Origin: Histoplasma ohiense
Taxonomy: Eukaryota > Ascomycota > Eurotiomycetes > Onygenales > Ajellomycetaceae
Direction of reading: 5' to 3'
Length of the DNA: 64,000 bases
Assembly (NCBI GenBank): GCA_017607445.1
Contig: JAEVHH010000002.1
Location: 5,052,001 to 5,116,000, forward strand
Below are positions 1 to 14,235 of the stretch, piece by piece. Numbering within the stretch: the stretch's first letter is position 1; every line of letters begins with the position of its first letter. The position numbers and the translations under genes are program-made. Under the pieces are notes generated by a model that saw only the letters and a list, made by a program, of their open reading frames with translations, was not told where the DNA came from and did no database searches.

Positions 1-3000
1 TGCCTGAAATTAATCTTCCCTGGCCTGTTCCTCGCCTTAATTTAATAACGCCTACGCCGCCACCGAGCATTGCACCATCTGTCGTTGACGAGAAGGGCGG
101 ATGGCCACCACCCATACCACCTAAGGAACTTTCGGATTCGCAACGTGACATTTCCCCATCTCGAATTAGCGATCCTGTTATCGATATGGATGACAAGTGT
201 GTCCGTGAGATTGACGCTGCGGATATCATCTCTGAACATGTTAAAGCTGCGGACACGCTGCACGATCCTGAGTTAACAACATCATCAGCCTTGCCACAAC
301 CAGAACCACATGAAGAAAGGGACGATAGTGCAACCAAACCGCTCGAAGAAGAACTGAATGAACAACCGCCCAATGTTGTGACTGAGGTTGAAGATGACTC
401 CGTCGATGAGGAAATACCACGACACGAGCATATCCCCGGTGGCTTTGGAAACGATTTCGAATTCGCTGCAACGCTCGCTGCTGGAGCGACGCTAGCAGGC
501 TTCAGTTCCGCTGTTGTCACGGAGGATCCCACGTACCATCAACGCGACTCGCCACCTGGCTCAGAGGAGGAGGGCTTTTTTGCTTCCCCGATTGCAGGGG
601 CGATTCTAGAACGACGGGGTAGCCCTCCTGATGGTGGGAAGTATACTACTACGACCTTCGGATATGTTGAGGGTGGGGAGGTGGGGCATTCTAATGATGA
701 TGGTTTGAAAACCGAGGGAGGCGCTGGGGCGGTCGCTGCTGATGAGCTCCCCGAGGATACTGGCGGTGATAGAGGAGAGATTCTGGAACGCAGTGGGAAG
801 TTAATAGACGCTGGTTTCATGACGACTACTGCTGAGGTAGCCGAGGGGAGTGATGAGAAGCCGGCAAAACTCTCGAAGAAAGAGAAGCAGAAGAATGATA
901 ATGCAGCTCAGCGGGAATCTCAGGGCCATGATGAAGCCTCTAAATCTGCGGAGAAGCCCGCATATGAATCAGCTGCCCTGCTTGATCCACTCGTAGAGGA
1001 GCGGAAGGAGTTTGAGATTTTAGAAGCAGAAGCGGGAGGGTCTGTACACACCACCCCAACGACTGACAATCCTTCCAGACATTATGATACAGTGGATGAT
1101 AACGAATTCTATGATGCCGAGGACGGATCGCCGCGCCGTTTAGATGAAGTCAATGATAAAGAGGAGAATCGGGAGACTGTTTTTGCTAATGTCGATGATC
1201 GTGATGATAGGAGATCTGTAAAACAAGATGACCCTGTCGCTGACCCCAACAAATCCATTTCTGCAACTGATCCTGTTTCGTACAGTGTCCAGCAGGACGT
1301 GGAACGGGGCGAATCCGAAGAGACGGAAAAGCCATCTAGAACCGACCAGGATGAATCCACTGCAGAGGGTCAAGACCGACGTTCCATGCCAGGGAACTTT
1401 TCTGAAGAACCTAAGCAGTCGAAGAAAGCGAAGAAAAAGGCGAAGAAAGCTGCCAAGGATGCTGCCTTGAAAAATGATTACTTTGAACGTGGACCTGATC
1501 CGGAGCTGGAACCCGAAGTGCAAGTTGAAGCGGAAAAGGCACCTGGTCATTCCGTAGAACCTGATCCTGAAATGGAGTTTGACATTGTCAATGCCAGCAA
1601 AAAGAAATCGAAGCGGAAATCTAAGGGGAACGATAGACAAGACAATCCCAAGGACAAGGAGGCACTTGCTGGCTCCATCAACGGTTCCAATGAAGACCCT
1701 GTCCGTGCCGTTGAAGGAAATGGCGAACATGACGACCGTCTTGATGACCATGACGATGGGACTGAATCAATGACTCCCTGGAGCCGGACGGAAGGAGGGG
1801 ATGATGCAGAGTCTCTGAAGTCTTCCAAATCCAAGTCATCATCCAAGACAAAATCAAAGCGTCGGTCGAAGCGCGATAGTGATACATTTCAGAAGGATCC
1901 TTCCACGTCCGCTTCTGCTGTGTCCGCGCCTGCTAAATTGGCAGATAATGACAAGACTGAGCGACGTAAGAGCAAGGATGGTAGCAAACGGAGCAGCAGC
2001 CACGGTGGTGGTGGAGGTTTCTTTGGGCTTTTCAGCGCTTCCAAATCTCGCGACTCTTTGGCTGACGATGCCCGTGCACCAGCGAACGATATTCAGTCTG
2101 AGGCTGGTGTCAATGATTTGGACGATGTAAGTGCTTCTTCGGGGAAGAGGCGGAGGAAGAAGAGATCTTCGAAAGGTGGGAATGATGGCGTTGAGTTTGG
2201 CGGTGATGATGGTTTAAGTGGTAGTGGGGGTAGTGATGGAGAATGGGCGCAGAAAGAGAGTGAGGAACCAGATCACGCCACTAAAGAGATGGATGCAATG
2301 GAGGAAGTTGAATCTCCGCATCGCCGGAGGCGGAAAGATCGAAAACACCGATATGAGGATATTGTTGAATCCGCGAGGAGTGTAGATGGGAAGAGCAATG
2401 TATGTTAATTTAGGAATTCTTTATGGTTATTATACTTGAAACAATGTTTTTTGTACATGCTGATCTAGGTTATTTCCCTCTGTTGCTAGGACGAGCGCTT
2501 CATAACGTCTAACGGGCATGATGATCATGAAGCCAGTGAGGAAAGCAAGGATTACACAGAAAGCCAGTCTTTTTTAGGCACGCACCCCGAAATGCCATTG
2601 ACGCGTGATGGTGCTTCGGGGTTGCTTGGTTCTCTCCTTCAACCACAAGAGGCGGGCAGGGGCACTGCTCCTGCGACTCTCATACAGACCCGGATGCGGA
2701 GCAGATCGGCGTCTCCCATGACTGGAAAGAGGCTTTTCGATCTGACACCAGCTCAATCGCAAAGTCGGCCTGGGTCACCCACAACGGCTACTCGGAGTGA
2801 AGAAGCGCTAAGGCTACATGTAGATCCAAGCTCGGCTTCCCACATTGTGGCTTCACCGACTGCGGTGCCTATACATTTCCGACGACCGAAACCGTCTCCA
2901 GGTGCTCGAAAAACGTCGTCTGTTTCTAGTCCAGGAACGCCAGAGGACACTGTGGGATCTCCCACATCGAAGCTTGGAAGTGGCAGTAAACGACCCAGGT

Positions 3001-6000
3001 CAACGGAATTTAAGACCTCAAGGGAGTTTAGACCATTGTGGTTGGTGGAGCGTCACTCACCGGCGAAACTGGATAAACAGCCGGAAGAGCCATATCCATC
3101 ACTTCCCTCTAGTAAAACAGCATCGCGGACTTCCTCTGTCGAGGATTTGACCAGCTATGACCTTACTACGGAGGGTTTCACTGGAGAGGTTTCTCAAATT
3201 TATCAGGTTCATCCTCAACAGCCGTTCGCCCAGCCACCAAAGCGAACAAGAGGTCTTTCCTTACAACTTGACACCAACGACACTTCCCTCTCTGATCCTG
3301 ATTTCTTAGGGTCGCAGCAGGCAACCCCCACGGCGGAAAGTTTCCAAGAAGCAGCCCAAACGGCGAAGAAGAAGAAACCGAAGCCGGAGTTCCATTCCCC
3401 TTCTGATTTGCTTTTTGATCCCTTTTCTCGCCAAATTAAATTGCCGGAATCAGCGGTGTTGGACTCTCTACAATCATCGGAATGTTTTGTGAGAGACGAA
3501 AGGACCCTGGTACCTACGGAGTCTAATGTGGATTTGGAGTTACCGCCTCTGCCGCGCTCGTTGACCGCTTCGCCTGATCTGAGAGAGTCACTACCCCCGC
3601 TACCCGAGAGCCGTCCTTCCACAGCCGACTCTGAAATTGAGCCTCAGTTTTTCACACCGACCGCAGAGCTAGATGCGTTGCCTCCATTACCGGGCAGTCG
3701 TCCGTCGACATCTCATACTACTGCCGCTGAAGCTCAATTGATGGGTCATTATATCACTGGAGCAGGTGCGAGTTTTGCGGCTGGTGTGGCTGAACAGCTC
3801 GCAAAATTAGAAGTAAAACCTGAAACTGCGTTCTTTGATGCTACCAATGTTGGTCAAGAGATTACTCCTAGCACCGAAACAGTCACAGACACTGAACCCG
3901 CAAGGGAGACCGTGTCAATTGTTGAAGTCACCCCAAAATTACTTGAAGAACCAGCTCTGGAGCCGACGGTGGAGACAAAACGAACTCCACGGCCACAAGA
4001 AGAAATTCAGCCAGCACTACCCGTTGTTGATTCAGCTTCGTCAGCTCTAGGTGAGGTACCAACCAATCCAATTCCCCACCCTTTAGAGCCTAGTCCATCG
4101 ATCGAACACACTCCACCGGAACTCCTGAAGGCTGAAATGGATGATTTCCAGCCAACTTCAAAGAAATCGAAGAAGGCCAAGAAAAACAAAAAGAAGGGCA
4201 AGAACGCAACTGCCCCCGACGGCCCGCCTCCCCCCTCTAGCAGCGAGCATGATTCTGTTTCCCAGACAATCAGAAGTGACAGTGCCGATGTTCCATTGGC
4301 TCCACCAAGCGAAATGTCGGAGGATAAGCCAGAAATGGCGCCCGTTGAACTGCCAACGCCAGAGTCTCATTTTCTAGAAGCAATAGAGCCAAAGTCGCAA
4401 ATGACTAGAGAACTTCCCATTCAGGAAGAATTTTTATCTCATCAATTCCCGGCGGCTGCAGACACCAAGGTGGAATTAGCTACGCCGACTAAGAAAAACA
4501 AGAAGGGCAAAGGTAAACAAAAGCAGAAGGCCGGAAAAATTCCTCACCAGGAGTATGTCCCACCAGTCAAGGATGAGCCCGCCCTCGAACCTCAAACTCC
4601 AAGCCAAGGAAAAGAGCCAGAGGTTTTCGCATCTCCTTCGGAGCAAGTAGTCGGTGATATTACTGAACCAACCAAGGAAATGAGCCTTGTTGACATCCCT
4701 CTACCTGAAGACGATAATTCCAAACTTTGGGAGCCTACCACTGTTGAGGGTGTTCTTGGTCTCGGTTTAGCCGGCGAAACAGAAAATTTAGAGCCGGTTA
4801 TCAATCTGCCGAATATAAAGGCTGACGAGCAAATTCCGCAGAATATTGATGAATTCGATCCTGCGATGATAGCGCTACCGGATGTCGGGGATGCAGAGCT
4901 TGAGGAGCCCATTCATGAATATTCCCCTGATTCGAGCCCTCCTTGTCCTGAGCAAACTAATAATCTTTCCCACAAAACTGTTGACGAGTACGTTCTACAA
5001 TCGTCCATGGAGCTTGACCCTACGAGTATAGCGTTACCGGATGTCGAGGATGCAGACCTTGAGGAACAGACCGCAGAGGGATATGTCCCTGATTCGAGCT
5101 TTCCTTGTCAAGCGGAGACAACGAGCAATTTCACCCCTGTTCTAGACAAGGAGATGCAAGAATCCTGCCTACAATCAGCTGGAGAAATTGAGCGTGGAAT
5201 TATACCTCCACTAGAGAATAAGGTCGGGGATACGGAGCTTCCGAAGGAAGAGATTGTGGGGCCTGCTGATCAACGATTTGCTCCGTCAGCTGATAAGCGG
5301 CCTTCTACACCGGTGGTCTTTGATGTCAAAGGAGATAGTTCACCAGTATCTCAAGAATTGACGACTGTCTTGCCTGAGTTACTACCAGCGGAACATGTAC
5401 CTCCTCCTGAACTCCCTGTTGAAAACACCGAGGAATACGCATCACATAAGGGAAAGGGGAAGAGAGGAAGCAATGGTCGGAAGTCGATTACCAAAGATGA
5501 GCCTGCTGAAACCAAGACAAGTAATGTTCGCCAGAGCCTCGAATTAGTCGCGTGCAAAGAATCTCCATTTGAATCTCAAGCTTCGGCCCACGATCCTTTG
5601 GTTCAAGATAAATATGAGCACCGATCTGAAGCGCAGGTGCAAGACAACGTTAACGCAACGCTCTTGGATAAGGAAGCCAAGGAATCTGCATGTGACATTC
5701 TGGCCAATGAGGGTTCACCACATCTGATAGGTGGAGTCGATGCACAAATCGACACGTCTATAAAGGTCTCGAAAAAACAAAAAAGAAAGGATAAGAAGAA
5801 GCGGAAAGCTTCCCTGGAAACTGAAGAGCAGCCACTACAATCAGGGTCTTTAACAGACATGGTTGGCGAGGGGAGCACTGAGGCTCAACGCGAACCTGAG
5901 CAATTGACCATGGAACCAGACGATATGCAGCAAATCACACCATCAAGGTTATCCGATGATTCTAGCAAGGGCAAACAACTGATAGAGGAAGATCAACAGC

Positions 6001-9000
6001 GAGAAGACTTGGAAAAACAAGGCCAAGGCGATTCAGCATTGTCATTGGTTGAGGCGGAGCCAACAACTCACGATCCTCCGTTGGTAATTAGTGAAGACCA
6101 TGCCATGGATAAGGAAATTTCGGACGACATCTCTAGACCTCCCACATCTAATGACAAGATTCCTTCGGATGAACTTATGAACAAGGAACCGCATCAAAAT
6201 GATAAGCCTACGCCTGATGTTCAGAAGTCTAAGAAGGCGAAGAAGGGCAAAAAGAAGCGGCAATCGGTCACTTGGGAGGACGACGTTTTCCATGCCGAAG
6301 GTCCCCAGTCGGCACCTGATTCTTCCACAGTGAAGGACAATGAACTCCGCGCTGAAATGGAGATATCCACATTTACCCCCGCTGACAATTTGGAGACTAA
6401 GGCACCGAACACTTCTAAAAATAAACGGAAAGCAGAAAAAGACAAGATGAAGCGGAAATATTCAGATTTGACAACATCACAGCCTTTAAGCCCGTCCGAT
6501 GAGCAACCCCGTTTGCTAGTTGAGTCTATTTCTGCAAGCTCTGGGGAGCAATCAGAGCTTTCCACGAATTTGGATCCCGATACATCCACAGGACCACCTT
6601 CACTTGCTCCTGCTAACAAAGTAGACGAATCACTTATGGTAGAGTCTCCACAAGGCCAGCCCCTCACTTTCGAGAAGGATTTGGAAACATTCTCCATCCC
6701 CGGGTCATGGGAGGACGATGCCGATAAAGTTATCGAGTCTCCGTACAAAGACAATGAAATAGCTCCTCACGAAGCACCACCTCCCAACGATGACGGTAAT
6801 GAATCTCAGATTTCCAAAAATAAGAAGAAGAATCAAAAGAAGAAGAAAAGGTCAAGACATTCTGATTGGACTGATGAAAATACGTCTCCGCAGATAGAAA
6901 AGAAAGAGAATTCTGAAGCGACACTACCCGAGTCATTGCTAGCAACATGCCAGCCGCCGACCATCCCAACTGAGCCACATGAAAAATCTATAATACGGGC
7001 CCTAGGGCCTCTCCACAATCTTGTAGAGTCCCCTGTCGAATCTGAACCACGAAACACCCAGGATCCCTTCAAGCCTTCCCAACAGGAACAGTTTTCTTGT
7101 CCCAGTGAAGCAACTGCGACTCCTGAAAGTCCCGAAGCAATTGCGCAGGAGCCCCTACTGCAAGCTGCAGAAATCTATATGCCTATGGAACCGTCTAGAC
7201 ATTTCGACACCGATACTGATGCCGAGAAATTGTCATGCAGGGTGGAAGCATCCCAGGCTGATACCTCTCTGCCGTATGTGGATAATCTTGGCCCTGCCTC
7301 AATTGCCCAAGAAATCCAGAGGCCACCAACCAATCCTCTTCAACTGACCGCCACAGAAATTGTCTATGCCAGTAAAAGAGACGCTGGAACAGCCGAAACA
7401 GCAAAAGAAGCTGAAGAGACACTTCCTTCTGAAGCAGTTGTCTCTGAGGCAGTGACAAACACGGAAGGACAAATTCCCCCACCCACAGCAGAAGCTGTAT
7501 CGCCTCCATATTTGGGTCCGGATCTGTTAATTGCTTCTAATGAGCCAGGTGATCAAATAAGTAACCTTGTAGATATAGCCATGGATTCCGTTTTTGAACA
7601 AGAGCAGATTTCGACTTCGTCGAAAGACAAAACCGGCGACACCAAACCAGAATTCAGGGAGTCAACTGGAGCTGAAGATAGGAAGGACGGCCAAGAAGAA
7701 CCATTGTTAAAAGTTGAAGAATCATCCCAATCTGTCGAGATAGAGGGCCATGATGTCGTAAATGTACACTCTGTGAATGTCCTTGTTTCTGGTGAAACTC
7801 CTCCAAGCCTGTCAGAACTTGTTGCCTTCGACGTGGATGTTGAGCAATCAGCACAACTTGAACCTGAACCTGAAGCTGACCCTGAACTTCAACCCGACTT
7901 TCAATCCGAACCCGGCAGCTGGAATGTTACGTCACCTAAAAAGGGGAAGCAAAAGAAGAACAAGAAACACCGAGAACCTCGAGATGAGAAGGCTCCCACC
8001 CCAGATGAAGAGAGTACTCTATCAACTCCAGTGTTGTCCACCTTGGAGCCGACCCGGGAACCGATGCCCAAAATTGTCGACGAAGAGACTGCTAATCGGG
8101 ACTTCCCTATCACGAAAAAAGGCAAGAAGAAAAATAAAAAGTCTCGCGGTCTTGAAGAAAGTATTCCCCGCACTAGCTATCCAGAGCCAGTTGCAACTGA
8201 AGACGTTCTTGGAAGTTCGACGATCATGGAACCCCTATATGAAAAGGAGGAAAGCCAGTGCTCTTTGGGTGTCACATCCACTGAGACGGAAACAAAGAAA
8301 ATTAAGTTTAAAGCTCCAAGTATCGATGAAGGGATTGGCAATCTTCATGAGTGCCATCCGAGTGGATTAGCACCCACCACGGATGATGCGAATGTCTCTG
8401 AAACAAAGGAAAAGGAACTAGAGCAACCGCAGGCGGATAGTTGGCATATCTGGGATATTGAACGAGCCCAAAAAGGTAAAAATAAGAATAAGGATCTCAC
8501 TTTTGAGGAAGGTACTGTCAATCCTGTTGAGCCGTATGTGGATGATTCGGCTGAAGCTGTGGATGAATTGAACACCCCCAAATTACAGGAAATGAAAGTC
8601 GAGACGCAGGGGGATGGGAGCTGGAATCGTCGGGAAGTCGCTAGTACTAAGAGAGACAAAAAGAAGAATAAAAAGACACAGGTTGTCCAAAACGACCCTC
8701 CCAATGAGCCAGCACCACTATCTGTTGGAGAGCCTCCTGCTCACATCGACCTCGAGCCTCAGACCGAGCATGATGAAAAGGACTTGAGTGCCGCATCAAC
8801 AAAAAAAGGCAAGAAGAACAAAAAGGGTCGAGATGTTCAACAAAAGGCTCATTTAACCTTTGAACCCGAATCATGGAAACGTATGGAACTTGGAATGTCT
8901 GAAGAACCAAGTCGCAGCCCATCGGAGAAGGGACAGAAGGTCAAAGAAAGAGGGAAGGAAGCTGCTGCTAGGCATCTACACGACATCGAAGAAGGGAAAG

Positions 9001-12000
9001 CTGTAAAAGCCATCCAAGCTCAAGATAAGGCTTCTGCTACTATCGAAGTAGACAGCACTTTAGGCGAAACCAATCTTCCTGGAATGGAATCCCTGATAGA
9101 CGATCAAGCAAAGGAGACTCCAATAACGGAGGCGGAAGCACCTGACAATGATCGAAAGGCAATTTCTGAGGCCGATGAAACCGCCAAATGTCCGAAGATT
9201 GAACAAAGAGATATTTCTGACGAAACTAAACTAGACCAAATCCCTGTTAAAGTTGCCGACCTTGTTGGTGAGAAGGAAAAAAATGATGTTTGGGAGGAAC
9301 CATCAATGAAAAAGAAATCTAGAAAGGAAAAGAAGAATAAGAGGAGAACAAAAAGTGAAGTAAACGTTGGATCAGCAACTGGAAATGAAGTTGACAATGG
9401 GGAGAAGGAAGGGCAGAAGCTCGTTGGTGAAGGAAATGCGCTGCCGGAAAGGCCTCTGTTAAAGGAGAAGAGAAACATATGGCAGCAGCAATTTGATCAA
9501 AAGCCAACCAAACATCCAGAACAAGCCCACATGCAAGAGTCTTCTGCTCTTGACATTCATCCAGCCGAAGTCATAAAAGAATTCACGGGAGAATCACAAG
9601 AGGAGACACCAGGGGAACCGTCGCAAGGGGAAAGATCTATTGTGGAGCCACAAAATGAAGAAGACGATTACTGGCCACCAATTGATTGGGGTAGAGATAA
9701 GGCTTGGAAAATCGACGAACCTCAGCCCGAGCCCAAACCAAGGGAACCTGACACTTCGTCCCTCGATCTGCTTCTTTCGGGAGATGAGCCGCAACCGCGC
9801 GAGGAGCCCTTTGGGCAACAACCAGTAGATGCGCGGGTAGTGGTTGGCGAGAGCATTGGCGATTTTGATGAAAATGCGAGTCTTATTTCTCAAGAAACAC
9901 GCGAAAAAAGGATTCCAGACGTGTCTTGGGCATCAGCAAGTAGACCTCTGCCCATGAACCCCGAACAAGTCGAGGTGCGCCGGCCCGGAAGCTCCCATAG
10001 CGATGAACTCCCTCCTATTTCATTGGATGTTGACGAACCTGGGAGCCTGCAAGGAGATGTTGACGTTACTGGATTTCTTCAAAAACAAGACCACATCGAA
10101 CGGTTGATTGCTCTTTCCTCGGCCCCGCAATCGTCAGACGCCGACCATGATTTGGAAGGAAATCTCAAAATAGATCCCACCGTGGTCCTTGATGGCATAC
10201 ACTCACCTGCTGAGCCTTCGGGGGCTACAGAAGCTGATGACTTTCGGACTGCTAGCAGCAGGAGACAGAATAAGGGAAAGAAAGGAAAAACCAGAAGGAA
10301 AACTTCCCTCGGTTTACCAAATGAAGCCGATGAAAATATGCTTCAAGTTACAAATGAAAAACCTGAAACACAGCCTGAACTTGAAACAAGAATGGAACGC
10401 TCCACCACAATTACCAAAAAATCCGAAGCGCTGGAACCACCTGAAGGATTCGTGGATACTGGAAACGTAGACGACGAGGGTGATTTTTGGGGTCTTGGCG
10501 AGAAGCACGAGAAGAAGGGCAAAGGCCGCGAGCAAGGACGGAAAGGCAAGCAAAGCGTCCCTCTAAATGAACCAAAAGCTCCATATCCAACTCCACTGGA
10601 AACTCTAGAAAAGCCCACCATCACAGGGTTTACTTCGCCAAGAATGTTGGAGGAACCCGTCCAACCCCAACCCTCAGGAGTAGCTAGTGTCTTCCCGTTT
10701 CTTGAACGGGTATCAAGAAAACGGCCCTCACAAAATGTGGGTTCCCATGAAGCCCCCGAACATGAGACAAAGAAGAATTCGCAAGAAACCTCGACTTCTT
10801 TTATGGGGAAACAGTCGATCTCGACAAAGGTACCTACTGTTCCACGATTCGCCGAGCCAGTAGTTGATGACGAAACCATTCCCAAGTTTGAAGATCCCAT
10901 AAAACGTCCACCAGGTCTCGATCCAATCCCGCAAGGCCCTGCAACTGATGAGAATATCGATCGTTCAATCGATGTGAGTGACAAGAATTCCGAACCTGAA
11001 TTGCTATCCATCAAAGATACTCGCAAACAGGAACCTCCTTCTAAGGATTTAACATCAAAGAATAAATCACCCATATATTCTCATTCTCCTGCTTCGACGC
11101 AAGTTGACGTGGAGCATTCTAGCCCGGTTTCCCGTGAAACTCTCGGGGACAAAGCTCAACAATTCCCTGTGATTCGCGACCTCTCTAGGAGTGAACTCAG
11201 CGGACAGTCAACTACGTTGTCAGAAAGCTACCTTCATCGAGAGCAAAAGCAGGTTTTTGATTCCCAAACCCCGTCGTCGGAACCCCCTCGCTCCATATTT
11301 GGAGGGCCCTACGGACTTGTAGATGACCCGGATATTGTGATCACACCTCCGCGAACACCGCTCGCTACGATAAAGGAGCATGTTCCAACGGAGCCTCCAC
11401 GAAACTCACGGAGCCGTGACATTTCTGATGTGGGTTCGCGTGGCCGAGCGAAAGCCGCACGACACTCAGCAAGCCCACAGTTGGCACTTGGGCAGGAGCA
11501 CATTCTGTCACAGCCTAAATCTCCTCAGGCTTCAAGGCTATCTTATCCGGGCAGCGAAGCCACGTTGGATATCCCTAAAAAGCGGCGTCCTGAGCAGTCA
11601 CCCACCAGTGGAAAGGGACGATCTGCCAGTAGTCCATACGCAGATGAGCTAAAAACCGCTGAATTCCAGAAGGAAGCCACCTGGCCTGTCAATGCGGACA
11701 GAGCAGTAGGACTTCGTCGAATCCACAGTCCTAGAAGTACAGAGCTTAGGGCGGCGAGCAAGGCCCATGCTAGAGCACGTGATCTGGATCTCGACGTGGA
11801 GGGGATTCCTTCGTCCAGCTCTTACGACCCGCTGACCGATAAAGGGAAACGTGCGGTGCGCGGCATGGAGGATGTCTACGTAGGTTATTCAGTTTGTCCC
11901 TCATTTCCTATTTCCTGTGATTAGATCTTGTACTTTCCCAACCTTACCGGTAAGCTGACCGATGGATTCCCCGCTGCAGGAAGGTTGGGGTGACGTACCA

Positions 12001-13527
12001 GGCTCCCCGCGGTCGCCAACCCGCCCAGCCAGCGTGCGAAGACGACGCAGCTTACAACACCTCCAAGACCTCGAATCTCGCGTCGACCAGCTCGTATCAG
12101 AGAATCGCCTGCTTTCCACCGCCAAATCAACCGCAGAGAAATCCCTTGAATCCTCAGCCATTGCCCAACGACAGGCGGAGAAAGCGGTGCAGACACGTGA
12201 CCAAGACATCCGCAACAAGGACTTGGAGATACAACAATTGAAAAATTCGCTCGAATGGTTCCGGAAAGAGGTTGTCCGCTTAACTGAAACTAACGATGCC
12301 CTTGTGGCGACTAACACACAGCTGTCCACTTCTCACGAAGCTGAAGTCGGACAGCACGCCGAATCCAAACAACTCTTGTTCGAATCACAACAGGGCTTGA
12401 GGGAGCTTCAGGATCGACACTCTCAACTGACCTCTGGGTTGGAGGGAATTGTTCAAAACGAGATAAATAATGTTCTGGCATCAAAGGATGCGGAAATCGA
12501 GCATTTACGTGGTGAACTAGCCGATGCACAGGACAAAATCAAGGAACTTCAAATACAGATCATGGAGACCATGGCGGACGATGTGCTTGTCTTCCGGGAC
12601 GAAGATTACTTCGATGCGCAATGCCAAAAACTCTGCCAGCACGTGCAGCAGTGGGTGTTGCGGTTCTCTAAATTCTCGGACATGCGACTATGTCGTCTCA
12701 CTAGCTCAATCCGCGACGCGAAGGTCGCTTCTCGATTCGAAAACGCGATCCTCGACGGCTCAGACGTCGATACTTACCTCTCCGATCGTGTTCGACGGAG
12801 AGATGTGTTCATGTCAGTGGTGATGACCATGGTTTGGGAATACATCTTTACGCGGTATCTTTTCGGTATGGATCGGGAACAGAGACAAAAGCTGAAGATT
12901 TTGGAGAAGCAATTGAGTGATGTGGGACCTCCAAGCGCTGTCCAGCAGTGGAGGGCTACGACGCTAGCGCTACTTGCTCGACGAAGTGCGTTCCATGAAC
13001 AACGAGCCAGTGATACCGAAGCTGTTGTCCAGGAAATCTACCATACCCTTTCCAAGCTACTCCCGCCTCCTCGTGAATTGGAAAGTACAATCGTAGATTC
13101 TCTCCGCAATGTCATGCGAGCAGCAGTGGAACTTTCCATCGAGATGCGCACCCAACGGGCAGAGTACATCATGCTACCACCGTTGCAACCAGAATACAAT
13201 ACCAATGGCGAATTAGCCCGCAAAGTCCACTTCAAAGCCGCGCTCATGAATGAACGGAGCGGCGAGACCACATCGAACGAAGAGCTCGAAAAGCAAGAAG
13301 CAGTTGTGAGAATTGTGCTGTTCCCCCTAGTAGTCAAGAAGTGCAGCGACGAAGGTGATGGTGATGAGGAGATTGTGGTGTGTCCGGCACAAGTGCTCGT
13401 AGCACGACCGGGGAAGGACAAGAAGGTCGTACGTGTGCTCAGTGGTGACCGGATGTCCATTGACCAGGGAAACCAGTCGATGCAAAGCTTTCCGTCTATC
13501 AACATGGATCCGGGCAACGTAATCTGA
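1..13527 (+). CDS. Giant involucrin-repeat protein, 5' end outside the window
   Basis: Frame 3 is already open at base 3, so the start lies upstream. Exons are <3-2399, 2490-11879 and 11980-13527. Both introns (90 and 100 bp) are GT-AG and phase 0, with branch-like CTGAT and CTGAC. The visible protein has 4444 residues. Exons 1 and 2 encode a very long, hydrophilic, probably disordered region rich in Glu, Asp, Pro and Ser. Lysine-rich blocks such as KKGKKNKK punctuate it, for example near 1417, 4158, 6226, 6818, 7940, 8116, 8800 and 9308. Exon 3 looks different: a coiled coil (about 12040-12570), then a folded-looking region (12580-13500) containing the segment VLVFRDEDYFDAQCQKLCQH. Acidic spacers, Lys blocks and this C-terminus match what I know of the fungal involucrin-repeat proteins. 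The molecular role is not established. Exon 3 probably forms the ordered, oligomerising part; that is inference. Confidence 0.9.
4857..5130 (+). repeat. Two-copy 53-residue repeat inside the giant protein
   Basis: Two in-frame copies start at about 4857 and 5016, 159 bp apart. Both contain an IALPDV core followed by a diverged ELEE/DLEE segment and a PDSS-PC motif. The DNA is clearly related but has many substitutions, so the duplication is not very recent. Confidence 0.8.
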
Positions 13528-14235
13528 GGCGTCACACTCGATATAGTGCCCGCTGTTCATGCGAATGTGGAAATCAGGAGATTGGCCTAGGAATTTCGGC
13601 TTCGAATTACAATATTTTTCATTTACCTCTTTTGCATCTTTTTCTTTCCTCTTTTGATATTCCCCGATGCCTGTCTGCAGACCGGCTAATTTTTCATCTC
13701 ATGTCTTTTTATGTTTTTATATCTTGTCGATGTTCCATTTGTTTTCGGCGTTCCATTCCACTTGTTATTTTCCCATTTACTCTTTTTTATCTTTATTGAT
13801 TCCCCAGTTTGGCCTTCATGCATAGGAAGGGCAACGACGATTTATGACGAGATATGACGATGCGCAGAGTATTTTTTAGCATATAGTTCCATGTATGTAT
13901 AGCTTAGAGAAGGTGTTACAAAATGATCAGATAATGGTGATTTCATTGGTATGGTTTATTTGTCCTCTTCTCTCTATCATGTTCGTAGATAAAGACAAGC
14001 AAACCATCATTGATACGTTAGCGCCAACTCGGCGTCTCATCCAGTTTTCGTTCTCCACTGCCGAGAGCTTAATCGCGACAGTCATTTCACCATCAGCAAA
14101 ACAACACGCCTCGCATTACCGATGCTGCCAGTTACCACTGTCCTGTCCGATTCTCATCCTGCATTCATGTTTCCCCCATGAACTCAAGACCTTTGATCCT
14201 CTCTTTCGTTCCTTGGCGTTGATTATCTCGCTGTC
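13528..14235. other. Intergenic, tandem genes
   Basis: This 708 bp stretch holds the T-rich 3' flank of the giant gene and the upstream region of the CorA gene. A weak open frame from 13895 runs on into the CorA gene in the wrong frame and resembles no known protein. I see no RNA gene or repeat. Confidence 0.6.

Noticed and set aside
1140..1751. 203-codon minus-strand frame rich in Phe, Leu and Arg
   Set aside because: It is the complement of Lys/Asp/Glu-rich codons of the giant gene, a composition shadow.
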